Below are positions 23,843-32,784 of a DNA stretch of 47,200 bases, piece after piece (positions within the stretch are counted from its first letter, which is position 1; each line of letters opens with the position of its first letter). The stretch lies in assembly GCA_009775225.1 (NCBI GenBank), contig VSPE01000018.1:1-47200 (forward strand), written 5' to 3'. Position numbers and translations under genes: made by a program. The notes beneath the pieces were generated by a model. That model was not told the origin of the DNA. It ran no database searches and worked only from the letters and a program-made list of their open reading frames with translations. Source of the DNA: Muribaculaceae bacterium (GTDB lineage Bacteria; Bacteroidota; Bacteroidia; Bacteroidales; Muribaculaceae).

Positions 23843-25009
23843 CTAATACTCGAAGGTGCCGTACGGGGTTACGAGCGTGAGCTTCTTCTGCTGCGCGGCT
23901 TCGACACGGCCTATCACCTTTGCGGGAACTCCGAAGCTTTCCGAGATAGCGATTATGCGTTCGGCATACTCGGGGCGGCAGTAGATTTCAAGGCGGTGGC
24001 CCATGTTGAACACGCGGTACATCTCGCGCGGGTCGGTACCCGACTGTCGACGGATGAGTTCGAAGAGCGGGGGCACGTCGAAGAAGTTATCTTTAATAAC
24101 GTGCTTGGCTTCGACAAAGTTCATCACCTTGGTCTGGGCGCCGCCGGAGCAGTGCACCATGCCGTGGATATGCGGGCGGAGTGCGTCGAGGACGGCCTTC
24201 ACCACGGGCGCGTAGGTGCGTGTGGGCGAAAGCACGAGCTTTCCTGCATTGACGGGGGCACCCTCCACGCTGTCGGTGAGGGAGCATGCGCCGCAGTACA
24301 CCAGCTCCTGCGGCAGACCGCCGTCGTAAGTCTCGGGGTACTTCTCTGCCACCGATTTTCCGAACACGTCGTGGCGCGCCGATGTGAGTCCGTTGCTGCC
24401 CATGCCGCCGTTGTACTCGGTTTCGTAAGCGGCCTGACCGTATGATGCGAGGCCCACAATCACGTCGCCGTCGGCAATATTGGCGTTGTCAATCACATCG
24501 GCGCGGCGCATGCGGCACGTAACGGTGCTGTCGACAATGATAGTGCGCACGAGGTCGCCCACGTCGGCAGTCTCACCGCCTGTGGAGTAAATGTTCACGC
24601 CGTGAGCGCGCAGCTCCTCAAGCAGCTCTTCGGTGCCGTTTATGATAGCAGAGATTACTTCGCCGGGCACGAGGCGCTTGTTTCGTCCGATAGTCGACGA
24701 CAGGAGGATGTTGTCGGTGGCGCCTACGCAGAGGAGGTCGTCGATATTCATAATAAGGGCGTCCTGCGCGATACCTTTCCATACGGATATGTCGCCTGTC
24801 TCGCGCCAGTAGGCGTAGGCGAGCGAGGACTTGGTGCCGGCGCCGTCGGCGTGCATTATGTTGCACCATAGGGGGTCTCCACCGAGGTAGTCGGGCACAA
24901 TCTTGCAGAAAGCGCCGGGATAGAGACCTTTGTCGAGATTTTTTATAGCAGAATGTACGTCGGTCTTGGAGGCAGAGACACCGCGAAGGTCATAGCGTTC
25001 GTTTCCCAT
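23843..25009 (-). CDS. purM: AIR synthase (phosphoribosylformylglycinamidine cyclo-ligase)
   Basis: Step five of purine synthesis: ATP-dependent closure of FGAM to AIR. The 388-residue length and divergent sequence fit the longer Bacteroidetes PurM type. Recognisable PurM/PurL-superfamily blocks are MHADGAGTKSSLAY, MNIDDLLCVGA, TGGETADVGDLVRT and VIVGLASYGQ. VHCSGGAQTKVMNF corresponds to the usual late glycine motif. In many Bacteroidales purM is next to prfA; here its neighbours are an antiporter and MltF. It starts 10 nt after the antiporter stop and belongs to the long operon. Confidence 0.9.
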   Translation of the reverse strand: MGNERYDLRGVSASKTDVHSAIKNLDKGLYPGAFCKIVPDYLGGDPLWCNIMHADGAGTKSSLAYAYWRETGDISVWKGIAQDALIMNIDDLLCVGATDNILLSSTIGRNKRLVPGEVISAIINGTEELLEELRAHGVNIYSTGGETADVGDLVRTIIVDSTVTCRMRRADVIDNANIADGDVIVGLASYGQAAYETEYNGGMGSNGLTSARHDVFGKSVAEKYPETYDGGLPQELVYCGACSLTDSVEGAPVNAGKLVLSPTRTYAPVVKAVLDALRPHIHGMVHCSGGAQTKVMNFVEAKHVIKDNFFDVPPLFELIRRQSGTDPREMYRVFNMGHRLEIYCRPEYAERIIAISESFGVPAKVIGRVEAAQQKKLTLVTPYGTFEY

Positions 25010-25019
25010 AATTATGATG

Positions 25020-27215
25020 TTATTTTAGTTTGTTTACTTCTGAGGGATTGCCCACCACCCAAAGGATGTCGCCCGGACGGAATTCAAGGTCCGGACGGGA
25101 GTCGATGTGCTCGTCGCCGCGGTCAACGGCCACCACGAGCGCTCCGAAGCGGTCGCGTAGCGAAGCCGAGCGGGGTGTGTGCGAAATAAGAGGAGATGAG
25201 TCGGATAGCAGTATGCTTGAGAGCTTAATCTGCGAGGGGTCGAGCGGGTTCTCGGGTTCGGGCAGCGAGCGCTCTACCTCGGGGAGCATGCGGCCGAGCT
25301 GCTCGTCGGTGCCAATCACGCTTATCTGGTCGCCGGGATATATGCGGGTGGTACCGCCGGGTACGGGAATGTAGCGTGAGCCTCGCTGTATGCCCACAAT
25401 GTTCACGCCGAAGCGGCTGCGTAGGTTTGAGTCCATGAGCTTCTGCCCGGCGAAGGGGCATCCGTCGCCTACGGTCATGAAAGCCTGATGCAGGTCGTAG
25501 ACCACGGAGTTATTCTTTCCGCTGCGCCGCAGCTCGCGCTCGTTGAGATTGTCGAGGAACTTGTTCTCGATGCGGCTCATGCTCTTGCGTACCCTCTTTG
25601 AGAAATACAGCACGCAGAGCACACCCACAGCGGCTGCCACAGCCACAGCCGCACGCGCCGAGTAGAAGAGCGTGATAGCTTTTGCCACAAATCCGAGGTC
25701 GATGATGACGCAGAACAGGGTGAGCACCACGCGGGGGATATTGGCGTATGCTCCGGCAGGGAGCTTGCTGAGGTTTACCGGCATGGCCACTGCCAGCAGG
25801 AAGGGCGCCATGGCCGCAAGGGTTACGGAGGCACCCACAAGGTCGGCCCATGCGGGAGTAAGCTGCACGAGCCATGGGTACAGGTAGCGGGCGGCCACTA
25901 TGAGTATGGCTATTATTACGGTGGAATACAGCAGCGTGCGGAGCAGGTAGCGCTTGAGTATCTTTCCCCACGGACGGCCTGCGGCATCGCTGTGGTCAGC
26001 CTCTTTCTGGTATCTGTCGATGAGGAAATGCAGCCTGGCTGGGAGGTGTCGCTCCAGCAGGCCGTAGAAGGGTTCCGACATCTTTATGAAATAGGGCGTG
26101 GTGAAGGTGGTGATGACCGATACAGCCACTACAATGGGGTATATGGTGGCGTCGAGCACGCCCAGCGACATGCCGAGGGTGGCGATGATGAAGGCGAACT
26201 CACCTATCTGCGTGAGCGAGAAGCCGCTCTGTATGGCTATTCTGAGCGACTGGCCCGTGACGAGCATGCCGCATGTGCCGAACAATATCATGCCCGCTAT
26301 CACCACTGCCGACAGCAGGAGTATGGGACCCCAGTACTGCGCCAGCACCGCCGGTTGCACCATCATGCCCACGGAGATGAAGAACACGGCGCCGAAGAGG
26401 TCTTTGACTGGCGACACCACGTGCTCTATGCGCTCGGCGTAGGAGGTTCCGGCGAGGATAGAACCCATGACGAAGGCACCGAGTGCCAGCGAGAAGCCGC
26501 AGTATACCGAGAACACTGCCATGCCGAGGCAGAGGCCCATAGACACTACCAGCAGGGTCTCGCTGTTGAGATAGCGGCGTATGCCACCGAGCACCGACGG
26601 CAGCACATACACGCCTACGAGTATCCATATTACAAGGAAGAACACGAGCTTGCCCACGCTGAAAAGCAGCTCGGAGCCTTCTACGCTGTTGTTTATGGCA
26701 ATCGACGACAGGAGCACCATCATGAGTACGGCGAAGAGGTCTTCCACGATGAGGACGGCCAGCACGAGCGAGGCGAACTTCTTCTGCCTCAGCCCCATGT
26801 CGGTAAATGCTTTGATGATGATAGTGGTGGACGACATGGACAGCATGCCGCCGAGAAAGAGGCTGTTGATGTAGTTGAAGTGCAGCAGATGCCCTATGCC
26901 GAAGCCTGTGCACATCATACCTATAATAATGATGAGGGCCGTGACTACCGCCGAGCCTCCCGAATTGAGGAGCTTGCGGAAGCTGAACTCGAGGCCGAGC
27001 GAGAAGAGGAGCACCACTATGCCGAGCTGTGCCCAGAAGTCGATGTTGGCCTCGTTGGCCACGGAAGGAAGATACTCGAAGTGGGGGCTTGCAAGGAAAC
27101 CGGCCACGATGTAGCCGAGCACCACCGGCTGGCGTATCCACTTGAAGAAAACGGTGACGAAAGCTCCAAGCAACAGGATAAAGGCGAGGTCGGTGATGAG
27201 TCCTTCTATATTCAT
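25020..27215 (-). CDS. CPA2-type cation/proton antiporter with two RCK-C domains
   Basis: Probable K+ or Na+/H+ antiporter of the inner membrane, 731 residues. The N-terminal ~390 residues are the Na_H_Exchanger domain with about 12 membrane segments; GLEFSFRKLL, SMSSTTIIIKAF and VLIVEDLFAVL are typical of the KefB/YbaL/RosB branch. More membrane segments follow (about 430-565). The C-terminus carries two TrkA_C-like domains (about 595-660 and 675-731; YPGDQISVIGTDEQL and RPGDILWVVGNPSEV), which bind regulatory ligands in relatives. There is no full nucleotide-binding RCK-N domain. It starts 1 nt after the mgtC-like stop. Confidence 0.92.
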   Translation of the reverse strand: MNIEGLITDLAFILLLGAFVTVFFKWIRQPVVLGYIVAGFLASPHFEYLPSVANEANIDFWAQLGIVVLLFSLGLEFSFRKLLNSGGSAVVTALIIIIGMMCTGFGIGHLLHFNYINSLFLGGMLSMSSTTIIIKAFTDMGLRQKKFASLVLAVLIVEDLFAVLMMVLLSSIAINNSVEGSELLFSVGKLVFFLVIWILVGVYVLPSVLGGIRRYLNSETLLVVSMGLCLGMAVFSVYCGFSLALGAFVMGSILAGTSYAERIEHVVSPVKDLFGAVFFISVGMMVQPAVLAQYWGPILLLSAVVIAGMILFGTCGMLVTGQSLRIAIQSGFSLTQIGEFAFIIATLGMSLGVLDATIYPIVVAVSVITTFTTPYFIKMSEPFYGLLERHLPARLHFLIDRYQKEADHSDAAGRPWGKILKRYLLRTLLYSTVIIAILIVAARYLYPWLVQLTPAWADLVGASVTLAAMAPFLLAVAMPVNLSKLPAGAYANIPRVVLTLFCVIIDLGFVAKAITLFYSARAAVAVAAAVGVLCVLYFSKRVRKSMSRIENKFLDNLNERELRRSGKNNSVVYDLHQAFMTVGDGCPFAGQKLMDSNLRSRFGVNIVGIQRGSRYIPVPGGTTRIYPGDQISVIGTDEQLGRMLPEVERSLPEPENPLDPSQIKLSSILLSDSSPLISHTPRSASLRDRFGALVVAVDRGDEHIDSRPDLEFRPGDILWVVGNPSEVNKLK

Positions 27216-27216
27216 A

Positions 27217-27939
27217 TCAGATAGTCAGCTGATTGGCAAGCCCAATCGATTTTGTGGGATTAAGTTTTCGGAATTGTGAGAAAAGCTCGATGTAGTCGGT
27301 AGTCTCACGCACGAGGCACACAAGGTTGAGAGCTGTCTCGGCGGCATCGTAGTCGTAGTCGATATAGAAGTTGGCGAGCTTGATGCGGTGGCTTCGGAGC
27401 ACCTCGCGGTAAGGGGCTATATCCTCGATAATGGTGCCCACACGTATGCGTATGATGCGCGACTCGGAGCCTCGGCTTATGTACTCCTCGATGCGCTCGA
27501 GCTGCACGAGGATGAAGAGTATGAGCAGCGATGCCACCACCGAGAGCCAGTACATGCCAAGGCCCACGGCCATGCCTATTATAGCCACCATCCATATACC
27601 GGCGGCGGTTGTGAGGCCGCGCACCGAGCCTTTCATCTGTATGATAGCTCCGGCGCCGAGGAAGCCTATGCCCGTTATGACCTGTGCGGCAATACGGCCG
27701 GGGTCGCCGTTCTTGAGGCCCATGTACTCCTGCGGCACGTATATCGACAGCAGCATGGCGAGCGTGGCGCCCATAGATATGAGCGAGAAAGTGCGCACCC
27801 CTGCCGACTGGCCCTTGCGCTTGCGCTCGTAGCCTACCACCGCGCCCAGCAGCATACTGAGCACGAGCTTGTAGACCGAGCCGACGGTGTTGACCTCTAC
27901 GGCGTTGACAGCGTGATATATCTGCTCGAGAACCGTCAT
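27217..27939 (-). CDS. MgtC/SapB-family membrane protein
   Basis: A 240-residue protein with an N-terminal MgtC domain of about five membrane segments; GAVVGYERKRKGQSAGVRTF and GIGFLGAGAIIQ are family hallmarks. A cytoplasmic C-terminal domain of about 85 residues is ACT-like in relatives. MgtC proteins affect magnesium adaptation and ATP synthase in pathogens; the role in Bacteroidales is not clear. The ATG at 27939 overlaps the upstream stop as TGATG, so translation is coupled; an in-frame GTG one codon earlier is possible. The antiporter gene follows after 1 nt, which suggests a shared role in ion balance (inference). Confidence 0.9.
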   Translation of the reverse strand: MTVLEQIYHAVNAVEVNTVGSVYKLVLSMLLGAVVGYERKRKGQSAGVRTFSLISMGATLAMLLSIYVPQEYMGLKNGDPGRIAAQVITGIGFLGAGAIIQMKGSVRGLTTAAGIWMVAIIGMAVGLGMYWLSVVASLLILFILVQLERIEEYISRGSESRIIRIRVGTIIEDIAPYREVLRSHRIKLANFYIDYDYDAAETALNLVCLVRETTDYIELFSQFRKLNPTKSIGLANQLTI

Positions 27940-28877
27940 CACTGAAGGGTGAAGGAGCGTGAGATGAGACGGAAGTTGTCGGCGAACAGCTCTACGGTGT
28001 AGTCGCCTGCGATAAGAGGTGTGTTCACGTCGTAGTAAATAGTGATGCCGCCAATTTCCTCACCGGCATACTCGATGCTTTTCTTGGCGGTGTACTCCAC
28101 GTTTCCGCCCTCGAAGGCGAAGGTGCCGCCCTGGCCGAGCAGCTGACCCGAAGGCGATATGATTCGCATGTATATGGTCTTTTCACCCACGGGAGTGGAG
28201 TTGTTCTGCGGAATGGTGAATGTGGCTACAAGCTGTACGGCCTTTGTCACCTTCTTCTCCTTCTTGCCCTTCTTGTTGAGGGGAGTAAGGGTAAGTCCGG
28301 TCACGTTGAGCTTCTCGGCCAGCGTCATGCGCTCGCTCAGAGCCTCGGCACGGCGCGAGGTCTCGGCCACCTGATTGTTGAGGCGGGTATTTCGCTCCTT
28401 TATTTCCTTGTTCTCGGTGCGGAGAGCCTCGTTTTCTTTGTTCAGACGGTCGATTTCCTCAACATAATGGCGGAGGAGGTTTCGGAGGGTGTCGATTTCG
28501 GAGCGGAGCTTGGCGATTTCGGCGGCGCTCTTGTGCTTCTGGTTTGCGAGTTCCTGCTGAAGCTTCTCTACCTGGAGGCGGGCAGCCTCGTACTTGTCGT
28601 TAAGCTCGCGCTTTATGGAGTCGTCTTTGATGTACTGGCGAGAGTTCTCGAACTGGGCGAACTCGTCGTTGAGGTCTTGATACTCGCGCTCGAGGTCGGC
28701 CTGAGCACGGTCGAGTTCGAACTGCTCGAGGCGTGCGTTTGCGGCAGCGGCCTTCTTGTTTGCCTTTACGGTAGAGAATACAAGCCATCCGGCCAGCATG
28801 GCGAGTGCCACGGCAGCCGCGATGATTATCATATTACGCTTGTCGGGAGTTTTGTCGGATGAATTCTGTGTAGCCAT
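27939..28877 (-). CDS. Membrane-anchored coiled-coil protein, conserved hypothetical
   Basis: A 312-residue protein with one membrane segment (about 15-33), then a long heptad-rich coiled coil (about 40-190) with charged Glu, Lys and Arg throughout. A basic stretch (LNKKGKKEKKVTK) leads to a beta-rich C-terminal domain (about 205-312; GEKTIYMRIISPSGQLLGQG), perhaps immunoglobulin-like. N-in topology would put coil and beta domain in the periplasm, suggesting a scaffold or spacer across it. I do not recognise a named family. It sits 33 nt downstream of dnaB and overlaps mgtC by 1 nt. Confidence 0.78.
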   Translation of the reverse strand: MATQNSSDKTPDKRNMIIIAAAVALAMLAGWLVFSTVKANKKAAAANARLEQFELDRAQADLEREYQDLNDEFAQFENSRQYIKDDSIKRELNDKYEAARLQVEKLQQELANQKHKSAAEIAKLRSEIDTLRNLLRHYVEEIDRLNKENEALRTENKEIKERNTRLNNQVAETSRRAEALSERMTLAEKLNVTGLTLTPLNKKGKKEKKVTKAVQLVATFTIPQNNSTPVGEKTIYMRIISPSGQLLGQGGTFAFEGGNVEYTAKKSIEYAGEEIGGITIYYDVNTPLIAGDYTVELFADNFRLISRSFTLQ

Positions 28878-28910
28878 AAAGCGGTGTGTTATATCGTTAG
28901 ACAGCTTTTG

Positions 28911-30497
28911 TTAGAATGGATTTTCGTCGTTAGCGGTAGTAAAGTTTCGGTTCGGAGAGAAGCCGCCCCCCAGGCCGAGGGCCTCGGCAGCTTCGGCAGC
29001 CTTCGCGGCATCGGGCGAAGCATCCCCACCTTCGCCGTTGTCGGCCGACGCTCTCATGACGAAGCCCGACGAGGCGGTATCGTTGGCATCGGTGGCGTCC
29101 CAGTTCTCGAAGCGCACGAACTCTTTTCGGAAGAGCATATCCACGGTGCCTATACCGCCGCTACGGTGCTTGGCGAGGATGAACTCGGCTTTTCCGCGGA
29201 TGTTGTTTCCGTCTTCGTCGAGGCCTGAGTGGCTGTAGTACTCGGGGCGGTGGATGAAGCACACAATGTCGGCGTCCTGCTCTATGGCACCCGACTCACG
29301 GAGGTCGGAGAGCTGCGGGCGCTTATCCTTGTTGCCACGGTCTTCAAGCTTACGGTTGAGCTGGGAGAGGGCTATTATAGGTATATCCAGCTCCTTGGCG
29401 AGCTGCTTGAGGCTTCGCGATATGGTACTCACCTCCTGTTCGCGCGAGCCGAGTTTCATGCCTGCGGTCATGAGCTGGAGGTAGTCGATAACGATGAGTC
29501 TTACGCCATGCTCGCGTACAAGGCGGCGTGCCTTGGTGTACAGCTCGGTAATGGAGAGGCCCGAGGTGTCGTCGATATACATGGGAAGGCCCTGCAGACG
29601 GCTGAGGCGAGTGGTGAGCTGCCCCCAGTCGGATGTGCTGAGGTCGCCGCTCTTGATTTTTTCGCCGGGGAGTTCGCAGGCGTTCGATATAAGACGGTTC
29701 ACGAGCTGCACGTTGCTCATTTCGAGCGAGAACACAGCCACAGGGTCGTGGTTCATGGCTATGTTCAGTGCCATGGATAGCACGAAGGCGGTCTTACCCA
29801 TGGCGGGGCGGGCGGCTATGATAATGAGGTCGGAGTTCTGCCAGCCGGAAGTCATCTTGTTCAGCTCGCGGAAGCCCGTGTCGAGACCGCTGAGACCCGA
29901 CTGCCGTCGGCCTGCGTTCTGTATCTGCTCAATGGCCTTGTCGAGTACGGGGTCTATCTGCGTTACGTCTTTCTTGAGATTGCGCTGGGATATGTCGAAG
30001 AGGCTGCGTTCGGCTTCCTGCAGGAGGTCGTCGATGTCGTTGCTCTCGTCGAAAGCGCCGTTCTCCACCTTTGAGGCGAAGCTGATGAGCTCGCGTGCGA
30101 GATACTTCTGCGCCACAATCTTGGCATGAGTCTCGACGTGCGCGGCCGATGCCACGTTCATGGTGAGCGAAGCCACATATCCTGCACCGCCGATGCTCTC
30201 GAGTTCGCCGTCCTGGCGTAGACGGTTTGTCACAGTAAGCATGTCGATAGGCTCCTGAGCCATGCCGAGCGACTGTATGGCGCGGTATATCTTTATGTGT
30301 TTCGGCTCGTAGAAGCTCTCGGGGCGCAGAAGGTCGCACACCTCGGTAAAGGCGTCTTTCTCGAGCATGAGCGCACCGAGCACCGCCGATTCGATTTCGA
30401 CGGCGCGCGGCACAAGGCGCCCGGCAATTTCGGCCGGAAGCACATTGTTCTTTCCTGAGTATCTGCGCTGCCCTGTGGCAGTAGAGTTGGATTCCAT
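28911..30497 (-). CDS. dnaB: Replicative DNA helicase DnaB
   Basis: Hexameric 5'-3' helicase of the replication fork. It has 528 residues. The DnaB N-terminal domain (about 28-130; PRAVEIESAVLGALML) is followed by a linker helix and the RecA-type motor, with Walker A ARPAMGKT (229-236), VFSLEMSN, LIVIDYLQLM (Walker B) and ALSQLNRKLEDR. The arginine-finger region near KHRSGGIGTV is present. About 55 Gly/Ala/Asp-rich residues form a tail after the core. The ATG overlaps the OmpA-like gene stop (TGATG), so the two are coupled. Confidence 0.97.
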   Translation of the reverse strand: MESNSTATGQRRYSGKNNVLPAEIAGRLVPRAVEIESAVLGALMLEKDAFTEVCDLLRPESFYEPKHIKIYRAIQSLGMAQEPIDMLTVTNRLRQDGELESIGGAGYVASLTMNVASAAHVETHAKIVAQKYLARELISFASKVENGAFDESNDIDDLLQEAERSLFDISQRNLKKDVTQIDPVLDKAIEQIQNAGRRQSGLSGLDTGFRELNKMTSGWQNSDLIIIAARPAMGKTAFVLSMALNIAMNHDPVAVFSLEMSNVQLVNRLISNACELPGEKIKSGDLSTSDWGQLTTRLSRLQGLPMYIDDTSGLSITELYTKARRLVREHGVRLIVIDYLQLMTAGMKLGSREQEVSTISRSLKQLAKELDIPIIALSQLNRKLEDRGNKDKRPQLSDLRESGAIEQDADIVCFIHRPEYYSHSGLDEDGNNIRGKAEFILAKHRSGGIGTVDMLFRKEFVRFENWDATDANDTASSGFVMRASADNGEGGDASPDAAKAAEAAEALGLGGGFSPNRNFTTANDENPF

Positions 30498-31117
30498 CAG
30501 CGGTTACGTGTTTTGTCTATAAACGTCGAAGTAGGCACAAAGTACAGCTCCACGCGCCTGTTTGCGGCACGGTTTCGCACTCCCGTATTCGGAGCCACGG
30601 GTTCGTCGGCACCGAGGCCGTACGGTATTATGCCTGTATCCTTGTTGCCGTTGCGGCTGAAAAAGAACTCGTCGACAGCATTGGCACGGTCGGCGGTGAG
30701 GCGGTCGGAGTACTCGGCGTCGCCCGTATTGTCGGCGTGCACGGCCACAATCACCTTGTAGTTGTCGCTGCGCCGTATGTATGGCAGGAGCTGCGAGAGC
30801 ACGCCCGAGGCCTTGGTCTTCAGCTCTATGCTGTTCGGAGCGAAGAGCGAGGAGCAGGGAATGGTGACGAGCACCACCTCGCCTGAACGGACGCGTGTGG
30901 TCTTGTAGCCGAGTTCGCGGAGTGTACGCTCGAGCGAGTGCATGGCGGCGCTCACCTTCTCTCTATGCTTCTGCGGCACGGCCGGATAGCTTATGTTTTC
31001 CTCTATGCCGGCGGCAAGCGGGTCGAAGTCGCGTGGTGCGGCAGCGGAGGCCGACAGCACAAGTGCGAGGGCGAGCAGGCAGGCACAGACGGGGCGATAC
31101 AGTACGGAGAGAGTCAT
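30497..31117 (-). CDS. OmpA-family peptidoglycan-binding protein
   Basis: A 206-residue exported protein with a signal peptide (about 1-26, ending in SASAAA). The C-terminal ~125 residues form an OmpA domain: LFAPNSIELKTKASGVLSQL, IVAVHADNTGDAEYSDRLTADRA and NRAANRRVELYFVP. In this family an Asp and an Arg in the last two blocks contact diaminopimelate of peptidoglycan. There is no beta-barrel domain and no lipobox, so it is probably periplasmic. It is translationally coupled to dnaB, an odd pairing that seems to be only an operon neighbour. Confidence 0.87.
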   Translation of the reverse strand: MTLSVLYRPVCACLLALALVLSASAAAPRDFDPLAAGIEENISYPAVPQKHREKVSAAMHSLERTLRELGYKTTRVRSGEVVLVTIPCSSLFAPNSIELKTKASGVLSQLLPYIRRSDNYKVIVAVHADNTGDAEYSDRLTADRANAVDEFFFSRNGNKDTGIIPYGLGADEPVAPNTGVRNRAANRRVELYFVPTSTFIDKTRNR

Positions 31118-31123
31118 ATATTA

Positions 31124-31420
31124 TCAGATAAGGCTGTTTTCGTACTCAATCTCAGCGGCAATCATGGCGGCGATGTGCTCGTCGGAGAACTGCACCGCAG
31201 GGGCGCTTTTGCGGAGGAAGCGCGATATGTATGCCGTCATGCCGTTGATGTCGGCCTCGTCGTCGCCTTCGAAGTCGAGGTCAAGGTCGCCGTTATCCTC
31301 GTAGTAGTCGTATATGAGGTCGAGCACCTCGCACACGGCGTCGTCGTCGCGCAGTTCCTCAGGGAGCACTGCACTCATGAGGGCTATGGCTTCTGTTTCG
31401 TTATATTCTTTCATAATCAT
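31124..31420 (-). CDS. Small acidic protein, function unknown
   Basis: A 98-residue soluble protein, helical at both ends, with a strongly acidic centre (DYYEDNGDLDLDFEGDDEADIN, about 41-62). The sequence is of the kind found next to rimM and DUF4290 genes in Bacteroidales, but I know no function. ATG codons at 31420 and 31414 both fit; the first is given. Gaps of 15 nt to rimM and 6 nt to the OmpA-like gene place it inside the operon. Confidence 0.75.
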   Translation of the reverse strand: MIMKEYNETEAIALMSAVLPEELRDDDAVCEVLDLIYDYYEDNGDLDLDFEGDDEADINGMTAYISRFLRKSAPAVQFSDEHIAAMIAAEIEYENSLI

Positions 31421-31435
31421 GCAGCTATGTGGTTT

Positions 31436-31975
31436 TTAAAGCGCCAGGAGGCCTTCGGGCAACGTCATGGCTATTGTTCGCTCCTGCGTGTCCACACTGT
31501 CGATAAAATCGTCGGATGCGGGAATGAGCGCTTCGGAGCCGTCGGTACGCCTCAGGATAAGGAGTACGTTGTCGGTGGAGTCGTCGTAGTCGGTGATTTC
31601 GCCCACCGGTGCTCCTCCGGCAATGACTGTAAAGCCTATGAGGTCGTCGAGATAGAAGCCTTCGGAGTCGGCATCGTCGCCGTCATCATCACCGGCAAGC
31701 GTGGCCCGCTCCAGCCACAGGGTCTTTCCCGTGAGGCGTGCGGCCTTGGAGTCGGAGTCTATGCCCTTGAGGGTTAGCAGCAAAGTCTCGGCACCCTTGG
31801 GGCGCACAGCCTGTACGGCAAAGGGCACCATGAGACCGTCCAGCCCGACGAACACGAAGGTGGCATCCTCGACGAAATCCATATCGTCGGGAGCGACCGC
31901 AACGCTTATCTCGCCTTTCACGCCGTGGGGCTTGGCGAATGTTGCGGCAGCCAGGAGAGCGTCGGCGGCTATCAT
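31436..31975 (-). CDS. rimM: Ribosome maturation factor RimM
   Basis: Binds ribosomal protein S19 and helps form the head of the 30S subunit. It has 179 residues. The N-terminal RimM domain begins AATFAKPHGVKGEISV, the family signature. The C-terminal PRC-barrel is at about 105-175 (GFYLDDLIGFTVI, ILRRTDGSEALIPASDDFI). An acidic insert (GDDDGDDAD, about 95-103) lies between the two. Its ATG overlaps the DUF4290 stop by 4 nt (ATGA). It is separated from the usual partners trmD and rplS. Confidence 0.94.
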   Translation of the reverse strand: MIAADALLAAATFAKPHGVKGEISVAVAPDDMDFVEDATFVFVGLDGLMVPFAVQAVRPKGAETLLLTLKGIDSDSKAARLTGKTLWLERATLAGDDDGDDADSEGFYLDDLIGFTVIAGGAPVGEITDYDDSTDNVLLILRRTDGSEALIPASDDFIDSVDTQERTIAMTLPEGLLAL

Positions 31976-32562
31976 CTTTTCTTCTTCTTTTTACCCGAGG
32001 GTGTCGGGGCGTGCTTAAATTCGTTGAGCCTCACCGTGGCGGTGTCGAGGTTTATGGCACCGTGCGAGAGATAGCGTAAATCGGAGAACACACGCGCATC
32101 CTCGGCATTGTCGTTTGCCGAAGCTAGGAGTGTTTTCTTCATCTGATTTGCAATCATGAACACGAGGGCGTCGCGCTCCTCGCCTTCCTCCATAGCGGCG
32201 GCTGTGTCGATAAGCCTCGGTATGAGGCGTCCGTAGTGACGGTAAGGCATAGAGCCGGGGCGAACAGGCTCCACGGCGTCGGGGCGGTCGGCAAAGACTT
32301 CAGGGTTCACGTGCTCGTAGGGATAGTCCACATCGAGCCTGTAGTCGCTCATAATCCACACATGGTCCCACAGTTTGCGCAGATGCTCCTCATGGTCGCC
32401 TTTTGCGGGGAAGAGGGTGAGCATGGCATCGACCACGGCGTAGGCACTTTCGGTGCGTCTGTCGCGGTCTTCTATGGTAAGACAGTAGTCTACCATGTTC
32501 TGTATATTGCGCCCGTATTCGGGTAATACCAGGGGCTTGAGCTGATTGCTATATGTAAGCAT
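31972..32562 (-). CDS. DUF4290 protein
   Basis: A 196-residue soluble, mainly helical protein of a Bacteroidetes-specific family of unknown function. Recognisable parts are VLPEYGRNIQNMVDYCLTIE near the start, LRKLWDHVWIMSDYRLDVD (about 80-98) and PYRHYGRLIPRLID. The C-terminus is a basic tail (GKKKKKR). The ATG at 32562 (MLTYSNQLKPL) is chosen; an ATG nine codons upstream overlaps the -7 box. It is the first gene of the long minus-strand operon and overlaps rimM by 4 nt. The constant DUF4290-rimM link suggests a role near ribosome assembly (inference). Confidence 0.88.
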   Translation of the reverse strand: MLTYSNQLKPLVLPEYGRNIQNMVDYCLTIEDRDRRTESAYAVVDAMLTLFPAKGDHEEHLRKLWDHVWIMSDYRLDVDYPYEHVNPEVFADRPDAVEPVRPGSMPYRHYGRLIPRLIDTAAAMEEGEERDALVFMIANQMKKTLLASANDNAEDARVFSDLRYLSHGAINLDTATVRLNEFKHAPTPSGKKKKKR

Positions 32563-32586
32563 AAATGAATATTCGTTTCGGAATGT

Positions 32587-32617
32587 CAAAGGTACGAAGA
32601 TTTTTGCAATCTACAAA
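32587..32617 (-). promoter_or_regulatory. Promoter of the DUF4290-rimM-dnaB-purM operon
   Basis: Minus strand: TTTG (32617-32614), a 19-nt spacer, then TACCTTTG (32594-32587). The -33 element is the end of the T-run of the pfkA terminator. The start codon is at 32562. It is the only good promoter I see for the eleven genes down to 21857. Confidence 0.78.
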
Positions 32618-32652
32618 AAAAAGCCCACATCCGCTATGGTGCGGACGGGGCT
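32614..32652 (-). terminator. Intrinsic terminator of pfkA
   Basis: Read on the minus strand, AGCCC (32652-32648) pairs with GGGCT (32626-32622) and a GTCCGC/GCGGAT segment pairs inside it. Eight T follow. The 3' untranslated stretch between pfkA and this hairpin is about 130 nt and holds a 10-bp pairing, GAGAAGGTAT (32653-32662) with ATGCCTTCTC (32704-32713). Confidence 0.75.
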
Positions 32653-32784
32653 GAGAAGGTATCGTATTGATATGCCTTTTGACTTTTTAATAAGGTCAGC
32701 AAAATGCCTTCTCTTGATAGTAGAACACCGGCAGCGCCACATTGTTCTGCCCAGGAGAAGATTTTTTTGCCGAGCGGTGCCGTA

